A stretch of 64,000 nt of DNA, from contig NW_003546673.1 of NCBI RefSeq assembly GCF_000090795.2, positions 20,900-84,899 on the forward strand, read 5' to 3'. Origin of the DNA: Amphimedon queenslandica. Its lineage: Eukaryota; Porifera; Demospongiae; Haplosclerida; Niphatidae. Position numbers and translations under genes: made by a program. A model generated the notes under the pieces. That model ran no database searches. It was not told the DNA's origin and saw only the letters and a list, made by a program, of their open reading frames with translations. Shown here piece after piece: positions 35,501 through 44,909 of this stretch (position 1 is its first letter; the number at the start of each line of letters is the position of its first letter).

Positions 35501-37754
35501 CTCTCTTTTGTTTAGTTCTCTCTCTCACCTTCACAGGTTATTGCAACATCATAATTTCTTGAACCACATGTACGAGACACAAGGGATGAAATAAACATGT
35601 TTCTACTACAGTCAAAGAGAGAGTTCTCTCTTCCATTACAATACATGTTAGTGAAGAGATTTGGTCTACTTGTAACTAGTTCAAAAGTCCTGCTATCAAC
35701 CTGCATTCCACCTAAATAAATAAATAAAATAATAATTATGACATTCATATCTTTACCATATCTCTGAAAGCCAAGCTGATTACAAGCAACCATTGTTTCA
35801 CTGTTATGCCAGGATTGTCTGCAGGTTGTCCCCCAGTAATGATTGATGCATACTTGAACTATTCCTTGATTAACAGCATTACCACCGACCAGTCTAACAT
35901 CACCAGTTGTACAATTATCAGGTATGGTTGAGTCTATATATCAAGATAGTAGATAAATAGCAAAAAAGAGAATTAAATCATAAATACTACATATTGTTAA
36001 GTTATTCACAAGTAGCATTTAAAAGTTAATTTGTATCCTGGGTGCAAATATGTCCTAACATATTTATAGTAAACAAATGGCCACAAAGTGCATCTCAAGG
36101 CTTCCTGTTCCAGTGACCTCTTACAATTGACAGCATCACTGCCTACACACAGGTCCACTATTATGCCCATATAAATACTTACTATAACAATAGATTGATG
36201 CTGGGGAAAAGCGTGAACAACTATTGGGTATTTCATCAGTCAAGGAATACGCACAGTCCCAAATATTGTCCTCAGTTCCAGTGCAGTTCACAGTCAAACC
36301 AACAGGCCATCGACTATAGTCAATTCCAGGGACAGCACCTAAAGATATTAATGAAAAACATAATTCAAAGCCAGTTAGTTAATAGTTATCTCACTCCTTT
36401 ACTAAATATTTATTTTAATTATTCACAAAGTATAATTATTCATCTCGCACCTTTACCAGTGTTCATTTGCAATTCAATTATTACAATTATAATATGTAAG
36501 TCATTGTAATAATAATTATCATGCATGCATGGACATAGACTCACCATACTTAGAGAACCCCAGTTCCCTACACGCCACAGCTGCCTCTTCATAGCTCCAA
36601 CTATTGGAACAAATCGTCCTCCACGTACTATCAATACAAACTTCAACATTACCATACTCAGCCCCTTTATTGCTAATCCTGACTGTACCATTAGTACAGA
36701 ATGCTAATGAGGCAAAAGAGACACATTCAAGCATAGCATATCAAAGATACTTACGTTCGCACCGGACTGCTGCATCATTTGAGCGAGACCGACAAAATGA
36801 ATAAGTTCGAGCGTGAAGATAATTTTGGTTGCATTTGGTGAGATCGGGCTCCGTTCCAAAGCAATACAAGCTTCCTAGTAACGGATAAGTTGCTGTCCCA
36901 CTTGGAAAACCTAGACTACCCACTCTACTAGCAAACCCTAAATTTAGCTTTAATATATATTATTATAGATCTAGTATATACTACCATTAGGAATTGCTCC
37001 AATTCTTCTGCAGACTACATTAGCATCAGCAGTACCAAAGCTTGAGCCACAGATACTACCCCAAGCTCTATTGATGCAGACTTCAACTCTTCCCTCATAA
37101 TCATTTGAGCCTCCAATCAGACGAACCTCACCGTCAGTGCAGTTTGATTCTGCCACATCATTCTTAGCTAATGAGAAACAAACAAGGAGTTATTATGATG
37201 TAACAATACTCCTGCCTTACATTGACAGAATACATTGGCATCACTGCTTAAAGGGCATGAATAATCTCTGAGTATAGTATAGCTGCAGTTGAGTAGGGAG
37301 TCTTCTGTACCGTTGCAAGTAAAGTTGAAGTTGTGATGAGATGAGAGAGTAGAAGAACGATAGACTGGAGAAGCAATTGCACCTGAAGATAAAAGAGGCA
37401 CAATTTAGGGCCAATGGAATTTAATATGGACTGACCATAAGGTGAGAATCCCAACTGGCTGCAGACCACACTTGCATCATTATTGTCCCAGAAATCCCTG
37501 CAGATTGAGCCCCAAGTACCGTTGAAACACAACTCAACTGCTCCGTAGCCTGAATTAGTCTGAAAGAGAAAATGAGATTAATTTTATAATTAGCCTCTAC
37601 TGGAGGAAATCATAATTGAGAGACTTTACACACTTACTGTGAGTCTGACTGATCCATTATTGCTACAAGACTGAGAATGAGCTAGATCTAGAGCAGAAAA
37701 TAAGACAAAAAAGAGAAAAGGCAAAGCTGATAGCAACGGGCATGTCAGCTCCAT
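19083..37754 (-). CDS. Giant adhesion GPCR with about 24 SRCR domains, Sushi, HRM x3, Ig, GAIN/GPS, 7TM
   Basis: One continuous chain of phase-compatible minus-strand exons runs from a signal peptide (ATG 37754; [20 protein letters not shown]) to a stop at 19083. I estimate more than 4000 residues. Order: about 24 SRCR domains, two Sushi/CCP domains, an RKKR site, then three cassettes of a two-cysteine module followed by a hormone-receptor (HRM) domain, with an Ig-like domain after the first HRM. A GAIN region, a GPS ([18 protein letters not shown]), seven TM helices and a charged cytoplasmic tail follow. Family knowledge: the GPS is cut between Leu and Thr, and the remnant stays bound as a tethered agonist. 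SRCR domains bind polyanions, microbes or cell-surface ligands. A recognition or cell-adhesion receptor is the natural inference. I saw no stop or start separating the SRCR part from the GPCR part, but the single transcript is not proven. Confidence 0.85.
20642..21952 (-). other. GAIN region and GPS autoproteolysis site
   Basis: Helical GAIN subdomain exons ([20 protein letters not shown] and following) lead into a beta region (about 20903-21228) with [15 protein letters not shown]. The GPS exons read [10 protein letters not shown], then GNWSTSGC, then [13 protein letters not shown]. The canonical cleavage tripeptide His-Leu/Thr is intact. Confidence 0.88.
21996..24484 (-). other. Three HRM cassettes and an Ig-like domain in the aGPCR stalk
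   Basis: HRM-like domains are at about 23964-24173 (GFCEPN ... [10 protein letters not shown] ... [17 protein letters not shown]), 22763-22948 (GFCNYEE ... [11 protein letters not shown] ... [10 protein letters not shown]) and 21996-22232 (GFCDAQT ... [10 protein letters not shown] ... [17 protein letters not shown]). Each follows a module with two cysteines about 30-45 residues apart that ends in a Ser/Thr-rich strand plus SG or YG. An Ig-like domain lies over two exons (about 23754-23906 and 23458-23698) with [10 protein letters not shown] and [10 protein letters not shown] as its paired cysteines. Confidence 0.75.
24558..25226 (-). other. Two Sushi/CCP domains followed by a furin-type RKKR site
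   Basis: The first Sushi exon (about 25053-25226) reads [20 protein letters not shown] ... YYSCFRGF ... CQDNATWNG. The second (about 24828-25002) reads [13 protein letters not shown] ... [12 protein letters not shown] ... [14 protein letters not shown]. Both have the four-cysteine, conserved-Trp pattern. The next exon (24558-24730) is Pro-rich and contains GRKKRATSF, a strong R-x-K/R-R match for furin. Confidence 0.82.
25522..25619 (-). other. Extra exon: cysteine-flanked acidic, Tyr-rich loop with RNKR site
   Basis: A separate exon sits between the two halves of the last SRCR domain. It reads [15 protein letters not shown], then RNKR, then [13 protein letters not shown]. It joins in frame (G plus AT gives Asp at its start, phase 1 at its end). 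The Asp/Tyr clusters fit tyrosine sulfation, and R-x-K-R fits furin; both functions are inferred. Confidence 0.75.
27090..27665 (+). repeat. Dispersed palindrome-core repeat, copy 3
   Basis: Three tandem, diverged units with a period of about 190-205 bases inside the 773-base intron that splits one SRCR domain (27017-27789). The core near 27412-27431 has one change (CTGTAG for CTATAG) in the palindrome. The block GGAATTTGCTCAAACTTGAA recurs in successive units. Confidence 0.85.
30706..31044 (-). other. Single-exon SRCR domain within the array
   Basis: This domain (from [11 protein letters not shown] to AGVHCEG) is read through in one exon. The usual mid-domain intron is absent at [12 protein letters not shown]. 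All the other SRCR domains in the gene appear to have that intron. Confidence 0.8.
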
Positions 37755-38003
37755 AATTAGGTAACAGTATAATGTCAACAAGAGCTGCAGATTGATATAA
37801 TATAGGGTAAGAAGCCATGTCAAAAAGACCACAGCCCAAATTATAGCTGAGCTGAATAATTTTTACTAAGCCTAAGCCATGCCCATCAAACTCCGCCCGT
37901 CCGTGGACCGTGGCTGCCGAATTGTATAACAAGTCCATAGAAGAATCAATGGAGCTATAACCTCGGCTATAACCTCTTAGTTTCTCTTCTTTAGACTAGA
38001 GTT
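37755..38003. promoter_or_regulatory. Short divergent intergenic region between aGPCR and ANKS3
   Basis: The start codons at 37754 (minus) and 38004 (plus) are separated by 249 bases. The spacer contains a GC-richer patch near 37880-37915 (CCGCCCGTCCGTGGACCGTG) in an otherwise AT-rich region, which is a plausible core of a shared promoter. A directly repeated 'ctataacctc' lies at about 37956-37978. Confidence 0.45.
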
Positions 38004-41000
38004 ATGGCCAATCAAACTACAGGAGCAGTAGAAAGCACCCCCGCGGAGCCACCAAACTGGATGGAACAAACCCAGTACATTGCTAGGTAAGATAGATAGA
38101 AAAAGAGAGTGATCTGTATGCCGCAAATAAAAGTATCACTTGGAAACCTTACACTATTTAGGGGTGCTGATCAATGTTAATTTTATCAATGATCACATTA
38201 AACTGTGTTGTTGTGGCTCTGACATGTTTACTTAGCAGGAACTAATAAGAAATGGTAGTAATTAACTTAATGATATTAAGATTCCGCAGCTAGTAGTATA
38301 ATAGTAACCGATAATTATGCTCACACGATGATTTCTCAAACAATGATATTGATTTTAATCATTTTAGGACGATATACGATGATCCCAGTATTGGTCCGAT
38401 CCCACTTGATCTCTATTCTGCTTGTGCCATTGGTAAGTATGAGAGCGTTCAAGAGGCCGTGAATAAGAAAGAAGACTTGAACACACAAAACAAAGGTAGA
38501 CCATTATAATCTAAAAAATGCATTATTCTTGTAATCAATCCATTGATGATGCCAAGGGTGTAATTTTATTCTTACAATTTTACCTTCTTTGGTTTTTCCA
38601 CCACTACTAGTCTACTACTACTTAATGACTTCTCACATCACCCCTCACCATGTTAAATAACTGATATCTTGTTCATGCATTAGGAGGCTGGACCCCTTTG
38701 ATGTATGCTGCTTATGTCGGTCATGATACTGTTGTCAATCTGTTGCTGGACAGTCATGCCGATCCTAATAAAGGAACCCCGTCTGGCTTGACGCCGCTCA
38801 TGGTCGCATCTGGCTGTGGAAACGAGTCTGTTTGTTATTTTTTGATCCAAGTAAGCCATTAGCCGTCATCTTTTCCTCTTGAAGTAGGACTTCCATCTTG
38901 TTTTTTTTTAATACCAGAACGGAGCAATGATTGACCAGCAGGACAATAAAGGCTGCACTGCATTGTATCATGCAACAAGACAGGGCCACCAGTCAACGGT
39001 ACAGCTCCTCTTGAAGGAAGGGGCAGACACTGAAATTGGGTAATAATAATTTTTTAGTGGGCAGTAGAATAGTGTTTGGTCATTGATATGTTGCTAAATA
39101 ACAACCTCTTTGATTATACACAAAATAAATAAACACAGACAGTCATATACATGTACAAACAGTCATAACATCCACTTTAATAAATTAAATGCCTAACGTA
39201 CAAACACGCATGTATTGACTGTCATGGCATAGATTTGAAGTATGTATAATAAATTATCTTTCCCTCTTCTTTTTTCATTCTTTTAAATTCTTGTAGTGAC
39301 TATCAATCAGGATACACTCCATTAATGATAGCTGCTAAGGAAGGAGACCAGATTGTCTTGGATGTTCTCGTGGCTTGTGTAAGTCAAAACACTTCTCAAA
39401 CCTCTATCAGTCTTACTCACTGGTCTAATTATAAGCTCACAGCCTTTGTAGCACTTCTCTGTAGTATAGCAGATGCAGTGCTTCACTTTTGACATTGATA
39501 TCATAGGACTAGTTGCCATGGGAAATAAGAATCAATACAACTTGTGCCAAGTAGTGATGAAAGTAGTGATAAATGTAGCAAGTTCCCAGTAATGCTCAAC
39601 TTTTTAAAAAAATTTACACATTGTATGTAATGACACATTGTATGTTTTTTATATTTCAGAGAGCTGATATCAATGCTAAGGCATATGATGGTTATACTGC
39701 ACGATCACTGGCACTGAGACACAATCATATAAAAACTGTTAGCTTTCTCGATGAGATACAAATGCTGTTTTACCCAAGAAGCAACTCTGTGGCCTCAAAT
39801 GAATGTAAGTACTAAAGAAAGAGAATTACATGCATAGACAATCAGAAAATAATGATTTATAGTATAACAGGCAAGAGTAAATTTTTATGCCTTCTTGCAT
39901 AAGGCTGTTGATAGTATCAAAAATTTAATTTAAAATTTAAAAAATTAAAAAAAATTTTTTTAAATGTTCTTTTGATAGCTGATCTGCGGAGTGTTTCTTC
40001 AACAGACGAGGATCCTTATGCAGGTCTTGAAGAGGTTGATCCTGAAACACGTAAGGATATTAATCAAAGGCTAGGGAATCGCTCGGGTCTCCGCTGGAGC
40101 CTACCTACTATGCCACACAGGGCTAGCCTGGCTACCACTTCAAGGCGACTCAAATTCAGACCATCAGTCAGTTATAGTGTGCGTGTGTGTAAGTGTAATG
40201 TATTGGAGGGGGAGTTTTGGTAAATAATGTGTGTTGTTGTTGTACATATTGGTTCCCAATCATGCATTAAAACGCTTGTAATTTCTCACAGTTGATCATT
40301 GTATCATATCTCCTTCTTATAGTATTCAATGCCTGAATCCCAGTCTCCCCCATCATTGGATGAGGAGTGTCTTGAGGAGAGTACACAATCTCACGAGGAC
40401 AACATGGCCAAGCTTGATGAGTTTCTGGAGATTCTCGGTCTTGAGAGATACTATCAAGTATTTGAGTGCAATGAGATTGACTTCTATGGACTCCTTGAAC
40501 TGAGCGAGGAAGACTTAAAGAGACTAGTCACGTGAGTTAAATGTATTATTGACATCAAAGGTAGAGTACTGTGTGGTGGAAGTTTAAAAATTCATTAAAA
40601 ATCTAATTTTGATCAGAATGAGCTCAAACTTGCTGCACAACATAAAAATATGTATATGTATCAGAAAAAATTATAAAAATGAAGAATTCTCTTTTAGTCA
40701 TTTTTGGTGAAATTTGGCCAATGACCCTGTACTATAGTACAGGGACTTTGGCCCGATTTTAGAGCATTTTTAAAAATTCGTAAAAAATCCAATTTTGATT
40801 GGAATCAGCTCAAACTTGCTACACAACATGAGGACATGTATATGTATCAGGAAAAATTATTAAAATGGAGAATTTTCTTCTAGTCATTTTTGGTGAAATT
40901 TAGCCAACGACCCTGTATTATATAGTACAGGGACTTTGGCCCGATTTTTGAGCAACTTTAAAAATTTGTAAAAAATCAGTAATCAGCCCAAAATTTTTGG

Positions 41001-42132
41001 AACAGGTATTAAAGCGAAATTTTAAGTGCAACTTTAAAAAAATCATTTCATTTTTTAGTAAAATGGGTCCAAGACGTAAGCTACAAATGGCCATCAAAGA
41101 AATGAAAGAGCAACTCAAAGTGAACGAGAGTGCTGGAAGCAGCATGGGACGCTCTCATGACATCACTCCTACTCCTCAAAGGAGTGCAGAAAAGGACCTG
41201 CAGATTCAAGTCATGCAACTCAAGTCCACTAACCAACAGGTGTGTAACATATGTCTATATACATGTAACTTTAATGTTGTGATTGTGTACATTTGTTGAT
41301 TGAATGAGACAAATTTGTATAGTTATTTTGTTTATTTTAAAAATACTTTGGAATAATGATAAAAACAATAGGCAAATATATAATTGGGAATAAGGGAATA
41401 GAATAATGGGGACATTATTGGGAATAATATCCTCAGCCCTAAAACTGTATTATTTTTTACACCTGAGTAAACAAGTGGTGCTTGTTGTTTTTGTTGTGGC
41501 TGTATTGTTTACTCAAGAGATAAATGTATACCTGTGTTTACTCAAAACACCTACATACAGGATTGACCATTATAAAGTGTTATGCTAATAATGATACTTG
41601 TTTTCTTTTTGTTATGCTATTGTGTAAGTTCAAGTCATAATACTAAATAATTATTTATTTTTTATAGTTGATTCAAAACATGGACAGCTGTGAGCAGAGA
41701 CTAGCAAAGGAGCATGATCTTAGAAAAATGGCCGAAAGGTTTATATAAAGCTCCTATTGGAACAGCCATTTTAAACCTCTTTCGATAGATATTGCCAAGA
41801 ACTGCAAAAGTGTCGTATCCAGTCGCTCGAGAGTACCAAGGTTCTCAAAGAGACGCTTGTCTCTGTCCTAAAACACTGTCAGTCACTCAGGTCAGTACAG
41901 GTATCAGTATAACAGCTTGTATGACACCATTTGCTTTAGATCAACACAGTCCAAGCTGTTGAATAATCTCAAAGACATGAAACTCGAAGGCTCGCATTCA
42001 AAGATACAAGATTTCTATACTTGTTTGCAAGAGCTTGGCGGGGAGATAGAGGCAGTTTCAAGGTCAACACAAGAAGCAAACAAAGAATTTAAATCTGTTC
42101 GCTACCATTTGAGCTCATCATTTCAATCCTAG
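38004..42132 (+). CDS. ANKS3: Ankyrin repeat and SAM domain protein 3
   Basis: Exons 38004-38086, 38368-38495, 38684-38850, 38918-39039, 39297-39378, 39660-39804, 39979 to about 40178, 40323-40531, 41059-41239, 41668-41738, 41789-41890, 41940-42132; about 560 aa. There are five to six ankyrin repeats (GGWTPLMYAAYVGHDTVVNL, SGLTPLMVASGCGNESV, KGCTALYHATRQGHQST, SGYTPLMIAAKEGDQ, DGYTARSLALRHNH), an acidic/Ser linker, a SAM domain (LDEFLEILGLERYYQVFECN ... DLKRLVTKMGPRRKLQMAI), and a C-terminal coiled coil. The whole layout matches vertebrate ANKS3, which binds ANKS6 and Bicc1 in ciliary/nephronophthisis modules. The exact donor of the seventh exon is uncertain because it lies in a GTGTGCGTGTGTGTAAG run. 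Confidence 0.9.
40580..40990 (+). repeat. Dispersed palindrome-core repeat, copy 4
   Basis: Two tandem units of about 185 bases in the ANKS3 intron 40532-41058. A perfect CCCTGTACTATAGTACAGGG lies near 40725-40744. The second core near 40911-40930 has a two-base insertion (TATTATATAGTACAGGG). Confidence 0.88.
41240..41667 (+). other. ANKS3 intron, no recognisable element
   Basis: AT-rich intron of 428 bases between two coiled-coil exons. I see no repeat family member and no plausible coding frame in it. Confidence 0.6.
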
Positions 42133-42363
42133 TAATAATGATAATGATAATAAGCAATGTTTTTAATAATGAAAGTAATTATACGATAGTATGACACAGC
42201 AATAGTAATAATTTAGATGTACCCGTACTTACTTCCTTTTCATCGATAACAGCGAACCCTTATAAAACACGGGATTCCCCTTGGCCTGCACCCCCGACCT
42301 AGCGCTATTGTTCATATTTCTGTCTCTGTAAGGGAATTGTCTTCTTAGTTCTCAAAGGCAAAG

Positions 42364-44667
42364 ATGATGACTTTAGAGGAGGCTCCAGAACGAGACCTGT
42401 TTGAGGAATTAGAAGAAAATGCTCTCACATGTGCCGTTTGTCTCGGGGTCTATGAAGATCCACGTGCCCTTGACTGCCATCATGTTTTTTGTAGGTCCTG
42501 TCTAGAGCATCTTCCACTCGTGAACCAGGATGGCGTAAACAACCTTGGCTGCCCAACATGTAGACACTTAGTTCCGCTGCCTCCTAATGGCGTAGCTGGG
42601 TTCCGTGTTTCTTTCCAGACCAATAATCTCAAGGCTTTCGTCGAAGCCAATAGAGACAGAGCTGTGCCTGTGGCTGTACCAAGGAAGCAGACCTGTGGTA
42701 GCTGTACCTCGGAGAATGTATCTGGATTCTGTACGGAATGCAGAAGCACTTTTTGTGATGGTTGCACGGATTTGCACCTCCCCACCTGTACTAAGGAAGC
42801 TACAGCGCTCAACGGTGCATCGGGCACTGACAAGACCAATGGCCATCACCAAGCTCCAATGCCACTTGATCCAGCACCACTCATGCAATCGGATGACTGG
42901 AATGTAAACACCAATACTTGTGTCATCCATAGGCAAATCGCCGATATGTTTTGTGAGAACTGCGAGGAGACAATATGCTCAAGGTGTGTCAAGAGATTCC
43001 CACATACAGAGCATGAGTCCTCATGTATTCCGCTAGCAGAAGCACTGGTTAGATACCGTGAGCTCCTGGAGGACAGGCTGAATCCGATTAATAAAGAGAT
43101 TGATTTCATATCGACTCAACTGAAGCCGTTTTCGCACCGAGAGAGTGAGATAAATGAGCAAGGTGACACTGTTAAAGCTCAGATACACTCTAGGGCAGAA
43201 TATCTCATTGCCCTCATAATTGAATCAGAAGAAGAGCTATCAGTGAAAGTTGACAAAGTCATCAAGAGCAAACTTCATTCTTTAGACGAGAGACGGGAAT
43301 CGATTGAAGTGACTCAGGAAGAGTTAAAAAATCTCAAAGATAGAATCGAGTTGTGCCTGAAGACCGGGAATCAAGAAGACCTTCTCAAGACAAAGCAATG
43401 GATACCGAAAATAAATCACGTCATGTTTAACATTGATGCCACTAAACTCAAACCAAGCGAAGTTGCTGATCTGAGCTTTGTCCCTGATGAAGTATCAGAT
43501 AGTCTCACTCGTCTTGGAAACCTTTCGTCAACTTTCGAGGGTAAGGACCCAAGCTGTGACGTCCAGATCCTTGAACAGCACCTTTTCATTGACAAGAGTC
43601 CAGACGTTACATTAGTCCTATCAGTGAAGTATACTAATCTTCCCTTTGTCATCATTCCTCTATCTTCAATGAAATGCATCATTAAATCTTCCAATAGATC
43701 TTTTATCAAGGCAATTATCTCTTTGGGAGACGCCGCCCACCAGTACGTCGTCAAGTTTCGTCCTACAAGTAATGGCCTGTATAAGTTATCTCTGAAGATT
43801 GACGACATTGAGACGGAGGATCAAGCGGTTCTCATTCCCTTTAATCCTATGTATCTTCCTAACATCACACCCACTACCGTGATGAAGTACATACGTAAGC
43901 CAATTGGTCTTGCTGTGGCTCAAGACAAGCGTATCATTGTTTTGAATGATTTCAACGAAGTAGTGATACTGGATATGCATGGGAGGAATATTAGGACACT
44001 CAGTCGGCCGAATAATGGGTCTCGTTTCACGTCCACCAGACATGCAGCTGTTACCTCTGATGGTTGCTTCCTAATGACAGATCAGTATAGCATACTGAAG
44101 GTAACAATGGATGGGCAGCTACTGAAAACAATAGGCAGCAAGGGAAATGGTAGGTTACAGTTTAACACCCCTTTTGGTATTACCATTGACGAAAAGACTG
44201 GTAAAGTCTACGTTGCCGATCTTTTGAATCATCGGATTCAAGTCCTCAATCGGGACTACTCATTTTCTCATTCCTTTGGCTCAAGAGGAAAAGCACTGGG
44301 CCAGTTTGAGCAGCCTAATGGCACTGCCCTTGATTCTCAAGGTAATGTATTTGTGAGTGATACATTCAATCACAGAATACAAAAGTTCTCACAATCTGGA
44401 GAATACATATCCTATTTTGGGTCAGAGGGACCTAATCCAGGCCAATTGAAGCTCCCAGAGAAGATAGTCATCAACAATGATTACATTTATGTCACTGAGC
44501 ATCTTAATGCCCGCGTCTCTGTCTTCACGACTGAAGGTAATTTCGTTCGATGTTTCGGGAAGCAAAGCATTGAGGGAGGACTGGTTTGGCCCCGTGGACT
44601 CACTTTTGACGAAGATGGCAGTCTCTATGTGTGTGATTTTAGATCACACTGCATCTTCAAGTACTAA
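42364..44667 (+). CDS. TRIM-NHL protein, copy 1 (RING, two B-boxes, coiled coil, filamin-like, NHL)
   Basis: Intronless, 767 aa. RING at about residues 23-61 (CAVCLGVYEDPRALDCHHVF ... CPTC), B-box 1 at about 111-145 (CGSCTSENVSGFCTECRSTF), B-box 2 at about 186-225 (CVIHRQIADMFCENCEETIC), a coiled coil at about 230-345, a filamin/Ig-like domain at about 390-495, and six NHL blades from about 505 to the end (for example GVKVYVADLLNHRIQVLNRD-like blade 3). TRIM-NHL proteins of the TRIM2/3/71 group are E3 ubiquitin ligases; NHL propellers bind RNA or protein. The upstream 231-base spacer is short. The next gene is its tandem paralogue. Confidence 0.92.
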   Translation: MMTLEEAPERDLFEELEENALTCAVCLGVYEDPRALDCHHVFCRSCLEHLPLVNQDGVNNLGCPTCRHLVPLPPNGVAGFRVSFQTNNLKAFVEANRDRAVPVAVPRKQTCGSCTSENVSGFCTECRSTFCDGCTDLHLPTCTKEATALNGASGTDKTNGHHQAPMPLDPAPLMQSDDWNVNTNTCVIHRQIADMFCENCEETICSRCVKRFPHTEHESSCIPLAEALVRYRELLEDRLNPINKEIDFISTQLKPFSHRESEINEQGDTVKAQIHSRAEYLIALIIESEEELSVKVDKVIKSKLHSLDERRESIEVTQEELKNLKDRIELCLKTGNQEDLLKTKQWIPKINHVMFNIDATKLKPSEVADLSFVPDEVSDSLTRLGNLSSTFEGKDPSCDVQILEQHLFIDKSPDVTLVLSVKYTNLPFVIIPLSSMKCIIKSSNRSFIKAIISLGDAAHQYVVKFRPTSNGLYKLSLKIDDIETEDQAVLIPFNPMYLPNITPTTVMKYIRKPIGLAVAQDKRIIVLNDFNEVVILDMHGRNIRTLSRPNNGSRFTSTRHAAVTSDGCFLMTDQYSILKVTMDGQLLKTIGSKGNGRLQFNTPFGITIDEKTGKVYVADLLNHRIQVLNRDYSFSHSFGSRGKALGQFEQPNGTALDSQGNVFVSDTFNHRIQKFSQSGEYISYFGSEGPNPGQLKLPEKIVINNDYIYVTEHLNARVSVFTTEGNFVRCFGKQSIEGGLVWPRGLTFDEDGSLYVCDFRSHCIFKY

Positions 44668-44909
44668 GAATACGCTTGCAACTGTGCATTTACCTTTTCT
44701 TTTGTTTAAACTTTTGATTAGTCTATCTATGGTCTATTAATGAGACTTTAATGATCTTTATTATTACTGATTAGTCTTGTGTAATTTAATTTGCTGTTAT
44801 TATTGATAAAAATTTTAATAGTTAATTCATTGCCCAGCCTTTTCAGGAAGCACATGCATATTCTAATTCAAGTGACAGTGACATTTTTCTTGAAAATACT
44901 GTCACAACA

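Larger units (their letters stand above)
25285..37559 (-). other. SRCR domain array (about 24 domains) of the adhesion GPCR
   Basis: Nearly every domain is split over two exons. The first half has the pattern C-x-G-x-(V/I)-R-(L/I) ... GRVE(V/I)C ... WG(S/T)IC ... VVC-x-QLG(Y/F)SPYG; the second has (L/I)-x-C-x-G-x-E-x-S-(L/I)-x-x-C ... (D/N)A-x-(V/I)-x-C. Approximate first-half/second-half upper coordinates are 37559/37382, 37168/36940, 36703/36340, 35936/35713, 35441/35094, 34803/34505, 34287/34060, 33847/33614, 33393/33172, 32967/32729, 32356/32140, 31926/31693, 31473/31257, 31044 (single exon), 30660/30437, 30233/29997, 29788/29562, 29331/29100, 28875/28653, 28440/28218, 27949/27016, 26793/26553, 26326/26069 and 25859/25466. 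Multi-exon coding is typical of group A SRCR domains. Confidence 0.88.

Noticed and set aside
42480-43109. Several antisense and alternative-frame ORFs over the first TRIM-NHL gene
   Set aside because: They are shadows of a long, clearly conserved RING/B-box reading frame and lack any domain pattern.
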